DNA of 54,551 nt from Methanobacteriota archaeon (GTDB lineage Archaea > Thermoplasmatota > Poseidoniia > Poseidoniales > Poseidoniaceae): contig PBDU01000016.1 in assembly GCA_002718195.1 (NCBI GenBank), positions 1 through 54,551 on the forward strand. Direction: 5' to 3'. This document shows positions 19,820-28,932 of the stretch, in pieces (the first letter of the stretch is position 1; every line of letters starts with the position of its first letter). The notes below the pieces were generated by a model, which saw nothing but the letters and a program-made list of their open reading frames with translations, did not search any database and was not told the DNA's origin. The position numbers were made by a program, and so were the translations under genes.

Positions 19820-22018
19820 TCATTTATCGCTTGAGAACTCCGCATCAATGACATCGTCTTGGGAGGGCTCTGGCGACGTGCCATCCGGCGTAGAACCAGA
19901 GCCTTGGTACATGGTCTGACCCATTGCCATGACCTGTTGCTGTAACTCTTCTTGAGCGCTTTTCATTTTCTCTAAGTCATCACTTGCTATGGCTTCCTTC
20001 AGTTGACTGACTTTTTCCGTCACCTTATCTTTGACATCCTGTGGCACCTTGTCATCGAGTTCTTGAAGTTGTTTTTCCGTCTGATACACCATAGAGTCGG
20101 CGCTATTTCGCACTTCAACTTGCTCACGCTTCAGTTTGTCTTCGCTTGCGAACTTTTCTGCGTCGGCTACCATGCGATCAACTTCGTCAGAAGAGAGCGT
20201 TGAAGCTCCAGTAATCTTGATATCCTGTTTCTTGCCTGTGCCCTTATCACAAGCTTCAACTGAAAGAATTCCATTCGCATCAATGTCGAACTTGACTTCA
20301 ATTTGTGGTACGCCCCGGGGAGCAGATGGGATACCATCCAATCTAAAATTCCCAAGACTCTTGTTATCTTTCACAAACTCGCGTTCACCCTGTAAAACAT
20401 TGATTTCTACGCTTGTTTGTCCATCAGCTGCGGTAGAGAACACCTCAGACTTCGAAGTGGGCAGCGTCGTATTGCGAGGAATGAGTTTCGTCATGACTCC
20501 TCCAAGAGTTTCAAGTCCAAGAGAAAGAGGGGTGACATCGAGTAAAACGATGTCAGAAACTTCACCAGCGAGTACACCAGCTTGCACAGCAGCGCCGAGT
20601 GCCACGACTTCGTCCGGATTGACACTCATATTCGGCTCCTTTGAGGTGAGACTCTCAACCAACTTGCGAATGGAAGGTATGCGCGTAGAACCTCCTACAA
20701 GAATCACTTCATCCACTTCTGACAGGTTAAGTTTGGCGTCTCGGAGAGCCTGTTCGACAGGTACCTTGCATCGATTGATAAGGTCATCACACAGTTGTTC
20801 GAATTTCGTACGCGTAAGTGAGGTATCGATGTGCTTTGGGCCATCAGCGGTTGCGGTGATGAAGGGAAGTGAAATAGATGTTGAAGTTGTGCTAGAAAGC
20901 TCCATTTTCGCCTTTTCGGCCGCTTCAGTAAGGCGTTGCAGTGCTTGTTTATCGCTCGTGAGATCGATGCTTTCCGCCTTCTTAAACTCATCAGCTAACC
21001 ACTCAACAATGCGCTTATCAAAGTCATCCCCGCCTAAGTGAGTGTCGCCAGAAGTTGACAAAACCTCAAAAACCCCATCACCGACTTCGAGCACGGAAAC
21101 ATCGAAAGTACCTCCGCCGAGATCAAAAATCAATATAGTTTCGTTCGACTTGCGGTCGAAACCATAAGCGAGCGAGGCCGCGGTAGGTTCGTTTATGATC
21201 CTCAGGACCTCGATACCTGCGATCTGTCCCGCATCTTTTGTGGCTTGTCTCTGACTGTCGTTGAAGTAAGCCGGTACAGTTACAACAGCCTTTGTGACCG
21301 CATCACCAAGAAAGCTAGCGGCATCATCGCAAAGCTTTCTCAGAACTTGGGCCGAAATTTCTTCAGCAGCAAACTGCTTACCAAGTGCAGGGCAATCAAT
21401 CTTGACCTTTCCGCCACTGTTCACCACTGAGTAAGGAATCTCCTTTGATTCACTACTAACCTCATCCATTTTCCTTCCGATAAATCGCTTGACCGAAAAA
21501 AACGTATTTTCTGGGTTGACGACGCCTTGCCTCTTGGCTATTTGACCAACTAGGCGATCGCCAGTCTTGGTGTAGGCAACTACAGAGGGTGTAGTTCGAC
21601 CTCCTTCTGCGTTCGTCACGATGGTGGGAGATCCACCCTCCATCGCAGCCACCTGTGTTGACAATGAACGTCAGTTGCCAGTCTTTACAACGAGTTATCG
21701 TTTATGAACGCGTCCACATCGCAACAAGGTTCGAAGCAAAACTTATCGTACCGCTGAGTTCGTGGTGCCGAGGTCGATGCCGACGACTTTTTCGGCACGA
21801 ACAATCGTCGAACGGCATCTCATGGTGTCGAGAGAACGGTGACTGGGTGATTTTAATGCCGTCACACCGCTTGTCAGTTTTCGCGTGCTGAGGCACGCTG
21901 GACGACGTTTAGCGCCGGTGCGTGCAAGTGCGGGTTTCAAGGAGGCGGTGGTAGTAACCTGTTTCGAATTGGTTCTCACACTGCATGTAATAGAACCTGC
22001 TGTATTCGTGTACATCAT
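19820..22018 (-). CDS. HSP70B: Chloroplast HSP70 (DnaK type)
   Basis: Exon 1 (22018-21752) encodes a transit peptide of about 74 residues, then [12 protein letters not shown]. Exon 2 (21652-19820) carries the rest, for 699 residues. [24 protein letters not shown] and VGGSTRIPS mark the ATPase domain, and the end [12 protein letters not shown] is typical of cyanobacterial and chloroplast DnaK. It acts in stromal protein import and folding. The 99-nt intron is twice the usual size here. In red algae this gene is normally plastid-encoded, so the nuclear copy supports the green lineage. It is tail-to-tail with the TOG gene. Confidence 0.96.
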
Positions 22019-22619
22019 AGCACTTGTTGTGAAAGAAATATTTTAAATCCAAGTGTGCTCTCGGCGCTTGTGCTCTCGGCACTTCGCTTGTTCTATGCCG
22101 CCAGGGAGTGAAGGGCTTCACCACAAGGGTAGAAGAAGCTTCGACGTCATTCCTTCTCGTGAACAGCTCCCCTATCTCGATCATGATAAATACCCAACAT
22201 AGTTTAACATTAAAAGCCTCAACCAGCCTATGCCACTAGTTCTACGAGGGTAGGGTATTGGATGGGCGTGTAAATATTGAGTAAAACGAGTTATGAACCA
22301 GTGAGACGCTACTTATTAATTTCGATGCGTCGAAAACAGCAGTATTCGGATCGTGCTAGCACTAATAATCTCGTTTATCTCATTAAATTTGTTTCGATTC
22401 TCCTTGACCCCTCTATTACAATCTCACCCCAGACATCTGGAAAAGCGACAGCTACGTACGTGTGTAAATGACGAAGTAATAACAATGCACGTTACGACTG
22501 CAAAGTGGCCGCGATCTTGTACCACTAACCCACATCAGTGCGCGAAAACGCAATCATCTAATACGTGAGATCACGTGTCCTTTATCTCTGTCTAGAAGCT
22601 GAGCTATTGCGACAGACTC
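22019..22619. promoter_or_regulatory. Head-to-head gap between HSP70B and PSMA4
   Basis: A 600-base divergent promoter region. Short frames exist on both strands but show no protein-like pattern. I saw no clear heat-shock element array and no dispersed repeat copy. Confidence 0.4.
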
Positions 22620-23612
22620 ATGGCTAGAAGGTGAAGTAAATTCTCACACACTGTTGGAGAACACTACTTACGTCTCGGACAGATACGACTCACGTACTAC
22701 TACTTTTAGTCCCGAAGGGCGCCTTTTTCAGGTTTGCCCTGCTGTGACAGTTGTCATGTGTGTGTTGACATTTGTTGAAGGTTGAGTATGCACTTGAATC
22801 AGTCAATCATGCAGGAACTTGCGTGGGAATACACACCAGAGCTGGTGTACTGCTCGCATCGGAGAAAAGAATTCTATCAAAAGTGGGTGGCTTAACATGA
22901 TAGCTACCTCAACGAAACTTACACCAAAACATAGCTCTTAGAACAAAGCAGTACTCCAGAAAAGCTATGGAAGATAGACGAACATATCTCCGTAGCTATC
23001 GCAGGTTTGAATGCAGATGCAATGATTCTGGTGAACTTCGCAAGGTGAGGACTCGAAAAGTTTGATAACATCTATTCAAATGTGATAGGTTGACTGCTGG
23101 ACGCTATAAATCGAAATACGGTCAACCGATACCAGTGGAAAACCTCGTACAAGAAATAAGTGATCATAAACAAGGGTATACACAGTTTGGTGGACTCCGC
23201 CCCTACGGTGTTGCTTTTTTATTTGCGGGATGGTAATACACGTGAGTGCTTCCACTATTTCGGATTTACGTTCGTGTAGGGATAAACACAATGGATTTCA
23301 GCTCTATCAGAGTGAGCCATCTGGTAATTATAGCGCGTGGAAGGTACGTGTGAGCCACCATGGTTTCGCTACTTCTTGATGACTCCAGTGGTGCAGGCAG
23401 CTTCTGTTGGTTCTGGACAGCAGGCAGCACGAGCCATCTTAAGGACTGAGTACAAAGAAGAATTGGATATGTTTGAAGCGAAGAATGTTGCCCGCAAGGT
23501 GCTAGAGAAGACAATGGATTGCGTGAATCTAACAAGTGAGAAGATTGAAATGCTCTATTTATCACGAGAACCCATCTCAGGCAACTTGTCTACTGAACAC
23601 ATCACCTTGTAA
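22620..23612 (+). CDS. PSMA4: 20S proteasome alpha subunit, PSMA4 (alpha3) type
   Basis: Seven exons. The start codon sits in an 11-base exon (22620-22630), followed by 22683-22731 and 22781 onward. The joined N terminus reads MARRYDSRTTTFSPEGRL then FQVEYALESVNHAGTC, the alpha-subunit signature. GYTQFGGLRPYGVAFLFAGW and DKHNGFQLYQSEPSGNY match the subunit called alpha type-4 in animals and PAC in plants. It forms part of the outer ring that gates the 20S core. The protein ends without the lysine/glutamate-rich tail seen in animals and plants. It is tail-to-tail with CTF8. Confidence 0.92.
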
Positions 23613-23712
23613 TAACATTCTCAGAATAAGTTCGTAGCACAAATAGTGACGGGTAAATCGGTATCATTTCAAGTACATGCATCTATCTATCGCGGTGGGT
23701 GTGAGAGCTGCG

Positions 23713-24120
23713 CTACACTCTTACTGTTGGGAGAGCCTCAAACTTGAAATGTGAGGAAACAGCGCCTTCAAGGGCCAAGTAATTCGAAGCGTTATCATTA
23801 GAACGCCTCAGTATTATCATATTCTTGCGCCTGGTGCTTTTATCGCCTTACATAGAGCTAAGATGGCACTGATTTGTTGAAAATCACTCACCTTGTAAAT
23901 CATATTTGCCAACAAGTAAAGTCATTCCCTATTAGATGAGTGTGAGCAGTGCACTCTAATGGATCCTGTACACGTACGCTCCCTTTAATAGATCCTTCGC
24001 ACAATCTACGTGTGTTTACGGCGTCCGGTGTGATGTTACCCTATGGAATACTAAGTAGGCAAGATCTCTATGAAAAACTTATTTCACCTGCATTTCAAGA
24101 ATGGAGAACTTAGGACGCAT
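23713..24120 (-). CDS. CTF8: CTF8, subunit of the alternative clamp loader CTF18-RFC
   Basis: Four exons, 24120-24088, 24040-23978, 23928-23892 and 23846-23713, join in perfect phase to 88 residues; introns are 45-49 nt. The product starts MRPKFSILEMQGNI, continues TLLVGKYDLQG, has MIILRR and ends HFKFEALPTVRV. This matches the ordered pattern of CTF8: a LQGxI strand, L-xIGxxxLxGK, a VLRK-like strand and a KIxFKxRPxP-like end. CTF8 with DCC1 and CTF18 loads PCNA and supports sister-chromatid cohesion. No single exon looks coding alone; it was found because strand alternation predicted a leftward gene in this gap. Confidence 0.72.
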
Positions 24121-24476
24121 GTCACTACGTGCACAGCTCACACACTCTGTGACCAAACCGTCTTCCGTCAGCTGGAGAAGAAGCCAGCAACTAAACGTCG
24201 TTTTTGTGGTTTTCCGCCAAACCTCAAACAAACAATGAAACTAATTTCGTCAAACAATGGAAAATACCAATAATCAATGTATTCCATCAGTAAAAGTACC
24301 AGTTTGGTACTTTTTTCTACCGCAAACTGATGGACAAGACCTAGACGTAGACGAGGACCACGTCTTCTTGAAAACAGCCTGCAGTATTGGCGGGCTGTCC
24401 TTGCCCCGCAACTAGTGATTAACATAAGGTGCGGTTGCTCGCACATTTATATGTCTTGCTGGATTGGAACGCAACG
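24121..24476. other. Head-to-head gap with a nested inverted repeat
   Basis: Gap between CTF8 and the elongase gene. Around 24284-24333 CCATCAGT pairs with ACTGATGG, enclosing AAGTACC-AGTTT-GGTACTT; a run of T follows the inner hairpin. It could be a small structured RNA or a promoter palindrome. No coding sequence was seen. Confidence 0.4.
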
Positions 24477-25334
24477 ATGAATATTTCTATCGTGCGAAGC
24501 TACTGGCAACACTGGGATTCTGTAATCTCCAACATCGTCTTTTCTTGGACGGCTAGATTGCAGTGGGAGGTCAATCCGGTCAGCCCAACCACAGCTAATT
24601 ATCCTGCTGTTACTTCCCCTGCCCCGCTTGTTACAAGTCTACTGTTGTACCTCGTAACAGTTTGTCTATGGTACCGTTCTTTATCAAGACTGAAGGTCAG
24701 AAGAATGGAGGAGCCTAGGTGGTTGACCAAATTAGTGATTTGTCACAATGTGTTCCTTATAGTTCTCAGTCTTTACATGTGCATCGGCTGTCTCACCGAG
24801 GCTTATAGTAACCGGTATACACTGTGGGGCAATGGTTACAAGGAAGAAGAAAAACAACTCGCCTTCTACATCTACTTGTTTTACGTGAGCAAGATCTACG
24901 AATTCTTTGATACCTTTATTATGCTACTCAAAAAGAACTTGAGGCAGGTGAGCTTTTTACACGTATACCATCATAGCACTATTTCCTTCATTTGGTGGAT
25001 GATTGCGCGCAGGGCGCCTGGTGGTGACGCTTATTTTAGCGCTGCCCTGAACTCGTGGGTGCATGTATGTATGTATACATATTATTTACTGTCTGCCACG
25101 ATTGGTAAAGATGGCCGCAGGCGTTCTAAGTATCTCTGGTGGGGTCGTTATTTAACACAAATGCAAATGTTTCAGTTTCTTTGCAACTTGATACAAGCTG
25201 TTTACTGTGCTTCATTTTCGGACTACCCGAAGTTCTTGTCAAAGATCCTGCTGTTCTATATGCTTAGTCTTTTGACATTGTTCGGGCATTTCTATTATAC
25301 TAAACATATAGCCGCCGCAAAAAAGGTTATCTAG
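24477..25334 (+). CDS. Polyunsaturated fatty acid elongase, ELO family (Delta-6/C18 type)
   Basis: An intronless 285-residue protein with several hydrophobic spans. FYVSKIYEFFDTFIMLLKK, the histidine box FLHVYHHS, TYYLLSAT and the MQMFQFLCNLIQA motif define an ELO 3-ketoacyl-CoA synthase of the ER. LVTSLLLYLV and RRAPGGDAYFSAALNSWVH match, from memory, the Delta-6-specific elongase of Ostreococcus, which extends C18 PUFA to C20 on the way to EPA and DHA. ATG 24477 is the first in frame; the open frame extends left without a start. Specificity is inferred from similarity, not proven. Confidence 0.9.
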   Translation: MNISIVRSYWQHWDSVISNIVFSWTARLQWEVNPVSPTTANYPAVTSPAPLVTSLLLYLVTVCLWYRSLSRLKVRRMEEPRWLTKLVICHNVFLIVLSLYMCIGCLTEAYSNRYTLWGNGYKEEEKQLAFYIYLFYVSKIYEFFDTFIMLLKKNLRQVSFLHVYHHSTISFIWWMIARRAPGGDAYFSAALNSWVHVCMYTYYLLSATIGKDGRRRSKYLWWGRYLTQMQMFQFLCNLIQAVYCASFSDYPKFLSKILLFYMLSLLTLFGHFYYTKHIAAAKKVI

Positions 25335-25445
25335 AACTTCTACACTTATAGTTTTTGTTGAGCACTTGGGACTGTAAAAGCCTACAGAAAAGGAGTGTTG
25401 TTCCACTTTCAGGTAGTAACGAGATCACTCTTCAAGATGATTCCA

Positions 25446-26456
25446 TCACTTCATGCCTTTAGCTAGTAAACCTAAACTTCGACTATTCGTGCGTTTTTTC
25501 TTGTCGTTGCATTCAGAGCTCTTTTTCTGTCGAGATCTTGCTTGTTGCACAGCTGCAGAAATGCCGAGTTCAGATGGATCTGCGATGGCATCGAAAAGAA
25601 ACTGCAAAGCACAGCGTTCTACCGTTGTTAACTGAGGATGCCAAAATCGTATGATTAGAACGTAACGTGTCTTAACTTCGCTTTCATTCGCAGTGCTGTG
25701 TACAAAACTTGTATCTGCTATCATGCCGTGTCCGTTCTTCCACTCTTTCTTGAACTCACCAACTTTCATCCAACACTCACCTTCAGGTACGTCCAAGCCC
25801 AGATGTGATGTCAGAATGAAGTTGGTGTTATCAGTGTGTGGCTTAATGCCTGTATTTGGTGCTTGCTTGGCAAAAAATACTTCTACAGAGGGGACTCCGT
25901 TCTTCTTCAACAATTCAACTGTCTTTGGGAACAGGGCACAGTTTGTATCTTCCCAAACGCATCGATCTTGTAACACAAGAGTCTTCCAGTCTGGCCCATA
26001 CGCAACTGCTTCCGCTCTTGCTGCTTGAACCCAAACGTGCTGGCCGACCGCGGATAGTTTTGGGTTGGAAAGGGCACTTGTCAACTCCCCTTGTATATCG
26101 GAGAAGTTCTCTTCAAGTTTTCTCATCCACAAGTAATTTAGGTCATCTAGATCGTGAAAAGGTTCGGCTAAGAGTCCAGAAATGTAAGAAGATGCCTTTT
26201 GTAAGCCTTTGCTCGGATGAAATCGAGTATATTCTTGACCTGTTGACACAAACTCGAGACTATCCAAAACACGTTTGACTTCGTCTTCTTTGTATTGTTC
26301 TTTCAACGCTCCGTATATTCGTGAAAACGTATCTTTCTCTTTCTGGGTGGAAGCACTCCGGGCAACGGCGCGAGAAGCTTGATTGCCTCTACGAAGGAAC
26401 TTTTCATGGCGTCGTGTAGGAAGATGACTCGACAGACAGGTGCAAGTGGAACTCAT
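25446..26456 (-). CDS. Aspartyl/asparaginyl beta-hydroxylase-like dioxygenase
   Basis: An intronless 336-residue protein. The first 40 or so residues are basic and Ser-rich, suggesting organelle import. The C-terminal half has IKPHTDNTNFILTSHLGL, GECWMKVGE, GMIADTSFVHSTANES and RYVLIIRFWHP. These match the Asp/Asn hydroxylase fold, with an iron-binding His in PHTD, a second His in FVHST, and Arg residues for 2-oxoglutarate. The substrate is unknown. The animal enzyme hydroxylates EGF-like domains, but algal relatives form a separate group. The gene diverges from COG4 across a gap that also holds a tRNA gene. Confidence 0.85.
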   Translation of the reverse strand: MSSTCTCLSSHLPTRRHEKFLRRGNQASRAVARSASTQKEKDTFSRIYGALKEQYKEDEVKRVLDSLEFVSTGQEYTRFHPSKGLQKASSYISGLLAEPFHDLDDLNYLWMRKLEENFSDIQGELTSALSNPKLSAVGQHVWVQAARAEAVAYGPDWKTLVLQDRCVWEDTNCALFPKTVELLKKNGVPSVEVFFAKQAPNTGIKPHTDNTNFILTSHLGLDVPEGECWMKVGEFKKEWKNGHGMIADTSFVHSTANESEVKTRYVLIIRFWHPQLTTVERCALQFLFDAIADPSELGISAAVQQARSRQKKSSECNDKKKRTNSRSLGLLAKGMK

Positions 26457-26720
26457 CAGGTTATTGTGTCTTCGTTGCTTTGAGTCCGTCGTCAACGCGA
26501 AGAAAGATGAACAACTCAAGCTGATCGTTTTAGCACGTCCACTTCTAGGGAGATGTGGCTATGCGCGAGTATACAAGTGTGCAGCCAGGGTAAGAAACCG
26601 ACGTACAACGTCCCACACGAGGGACTTTGTGCGAGGGGACGCGCCGCCCTCAGAACAATATTCCCGAAAGATATATGTCCTTTGTTGTTCTCCGACATAG
26701 GATTGTCACTTAACAAACTA
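26457..26720. other. Promoter and leader region left of the tRNA gene
   Basis: No protein gene was seen. CTTAA at about 26709-26713, in the presumed leader of the permuted tRNA, can pair with TTAAG of its anticodon loop, as a normal pre-tRNA intron would. Confidence 0.4.
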
Positions 26721-26814
26721 CCCACTGCACAATGTGCGCATGGGTTCGAACCCCATTCCTGGCACGCCGCGTTCACGCCAGGATGCCCGAGTGGTCTAAG
26801 GGGGTGGATTTAAG
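26721..26814 (+). tRNA. trnL-UAA: Circularly permuted tRNA-Leu(UAA) gene
   Basis: The 3' half precedes the 5' half. The 3' half (26721-26764) has CCCAC for the anticodon stem, GCAC-AAT-GTGC as the long variable arm of a type II tRNA, T arm ATGGG-TTCGAAC-CCCAT, then TCCTGGC and A. A spacer of 12 bases follows. The 5' half (26777-26814) is GCCAGGA, TG, CCC, a D loop with GGTCTAA, GGG, then GTGGA and TTTAAG with anticodon TAA. All seven acceptor pairs match. The anticodon stem has four pairs plus an A.C at its loop end, the one weak point. TTTTTT at 26822-26827 is a Pol III stop. B box precedes A box, as in permuted genes known from red and prasinophyte algae. Confidence 0.8.
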
Positions 26815-26914
26815 GAAGGAATTTTTTGGCGCACGGCATTCTGAAGCCGAAGGAGACTTGAATATACAAGCGCGGCCAAATATATTCACCCATTAACGAA
26901 GCGTTAACCGAGCC

Positions 26915-28894
26915 ATGGCGTGTCGGACATCATCCAGCCTCGACATGGGCATCTTTGAGCCGCGCTGGCTTGTCGAACTGTGCGAACGTGCTCCCACCTG
27001 CACAAGAGTAACGCAAGCTTTGGAAGAGTTTGACACGAGGCAGCGAATCCAACGGGGCGCTTTTAGAGAGACAAATGCAAAAAAGGTTGGACATGTTCTG
27101 CGAATACTGGCGCAGCAGAAGGAGCTGTCCGTGAAACTCGTTGCAGCCATAAACGAGAATAGACTCGTAGACAGTCTCCTGGTTCGTGGGAGTTTGATAG
27201 AACTGGAGAAAGCAGCGTCTAGAGCATCTAGCTCGGGTACCGTTGATGATCTCATGGAGAATTCAATCAATTTTGTACGCAGTGCGACATCCGATTTCTG
27301 CCACGCCGCACTTCAGTCAAAGGAAGTATTGAAAGTCATAAACTTGTCCAACATACTAGTTCGAGTCCAGTTGCAGGGTGTTGTGGAGAGCGTGGTCAAG
27401 GCATCCATCAAAGAATTATTTTCGACGAAATTCACGGCAGAGTTCAACGTGCACGGATCAACTATTTCACACGGTGACGAAATACGATTGAACACTCTAC
27501 CTCTACATGTTCTATACAACTTCATAAACATGTTTCTAACTCAGATAATACAAGAGAAAGATGTGCGAGAGAAGTCAGGCACACAGCACGTTTTAGCAAC
27601 TTTATTCAGTACATGGTTGGATTTATTAGAATTATTTTTGCTTGATTTCGCAGGACACATAGAAAAACGGTATCTTCCAGACAGGTCAAATGTCAGCAAA
27701 GAGTCACTGAAACACTTGGACGGCGCAATTGAGGATATAATATTGCTCAATAGAATCTGCAGAGCGCAGCACACCATTTTCGTAGAATCCCTGAGCCGAA
27801 TTCGTATTCAACAGATACAAGATTCAATAATGTTTTCCAGAGAAACCCACGATACGCTGTTACCGACGCTGAGTAAACTAGTGAAGTATTGTCTTCAACT
27901 GGAAGAAAAACACATGCACTCGAGTGTGTATGCGTTTGGTCGTCCAATACAAATCACGGCATTAGATGATATTTTCTTCATTATGTCTCGAAGTATTCGT
28001 CGTACATTAGCGTTTGCAGATCCAAGCCGCACTGCAAAACTGCTGAAGATCACGCACACAACACTCGCTGAGCTGTTTGAGCTGAGCATCAAAGTGCATT
28101 TTGAGCTCGACCCAATCACTGTAAACAAGTTGTTCGCACTGAGTGAAAATTCCATGGCCGAGATTCATATGAGTGAAATCGCGTACACTGAGCCTTTGGC
28201 ACGTCTAGTCAATCCCATCAATGCTGCAAGTATGGCAGCAGATCGTACTCTGCACTTGCTCAAAGATGTGGACACTTTGTGTGGAGAATTATTCAGCGAT
28301 AGTATCAAAATATCCGAGATCATTGCAAGTACTGAAGCACTCAACAATATTGCAGATCAGTTCACCAATTGGTATGAGTCCTGTGTTTCTAGCATTATTC
28401 GCGAGCGCATGAAAGTCATCGCTGAGGTATGCGAACAAGCTGCAAACGAAATTTACGTTTTGTCGGAAGATGATTATGCCACCATAGATCTTACAAGTAC
28501 ATGGGCTCACTCACTCTTAGTCTATCTTTTGGACGATTTTCGTACATTTTCAAACGTATTTACGAAACAAGTCACTGAGCGCTACATTCATCTGAAGGTA
28601 GAAAGTCTATCGACCCGCTTGGAAACAGTTGCAAAAACACGCCTTAGTTTTAATCACCTTGGAGCTTTGCGTTTTGAACGCGAAATCAGACTGTTAATTT
28701 CTGGCTTGTCGAACGTGCGCAATTTTTATATAAGGGATGTGTTTGCCCGTCTGACACAGATCAGCGTGTTACTGAGTGCTGAGACGAGAAGTGAAGTTGA
28801 AAATTACTTGTCCGATACACAGCACCAATCGTCCTGGAAACTGTCTGAGAGTGACATTACAAAAGTGTTGTCGCTGCGCGTAGACTTCTCCTAA
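26915..28894 (+). CDS. COG4: Conserved oligomeric Golgi complex subunit 4
   Basis: An intronless 659-residue, largely helical protein with no membrane span. The C terminus GALRFEREIRLLISGLS, VRNFYIRDVFARLTQISVL and SESDITKVLSLRVDF is characteristic of COG4. The region PIQITALDDIFFIMSRSIRR matches the middle of the family. COG4 is in lobe A of the tethering complex that returns vesicles within the Golgi and contacts SNAREs. ATG 26915 is the only sensible start. The stop is 38 bases from the convergent end of MCM7. Confidence 0.88.
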   Translation: MACRTSSSLDMGIFEPRWLVELCERAPTCTRVTQALEEFDTRQRIQRGAFRETNAKKVGHVLRILAQQKELSVKLVAAINENRLVDSLLVRGSLIELEKAASRASSSGTVDDLMENSINFVRSATSDFCHAALQSKEVLKVINLSNILVRVQLQGVVESVVKASIKELFSTKFTAEFNVHGSTISHGDEIRLNTLPLHVLYNFINMFLTQIIQEKDVREKSGTQHVLATLFSTWLDLLELFLLDFAGHIEKRYLPDRSNVSKESLKHLDGAIEDIILLNRICRAQHTIFVESLSRIRIQQIQDSIMFSRETHDTLLPTLSKLVKYCLQLEEKHMHSSVYAFGRPIQITALDDIFFIMSRSIRRTLAFADPSRTAKLLKITHTTLAELFELSIKVHFELDPITVNKLFALSENSMAEIHMSEIAYTEPLARLVNPINAASMAADRTLHLLKDVDTLCGELFSDSIKISEIIASTEALNNIADQFTNWYESCVSSIIRERMKVIAEVCEQAANEIYVLSEDDYATIDLTSTWAHSLLVYLLDDFRTFSNVFTKQVTERYIHLKVESLSTRLETVAKTRLSFNHLGALRFEREIRLLISGLSNVRNFYIRDVFARLTQISVLLSAETRSEVENYLSDTQHQSSWKLSESDITKVLSLRVDFS

Positions 28895-28932
28895 GCCCCA
28901 ATTTTCGTCTTACTGACGGAAGCCAAGGCATA

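Noticed and set aside
20136..21041. Long open frame on the plus strand opposite the chloroplast HSP70 gene.
   Set aside because: It mirrors a highly conserved coding exon; codon bias of the real gene explains it and the protein has no recognisable pattern.
26733..26830. A conventional tRNA with an intron at this position.
   Set aside because: The acceptor 3' strand and T arm lie upstream of the 5' half; no second 5' half upstream or 3' half downstream pairs with the pieces.
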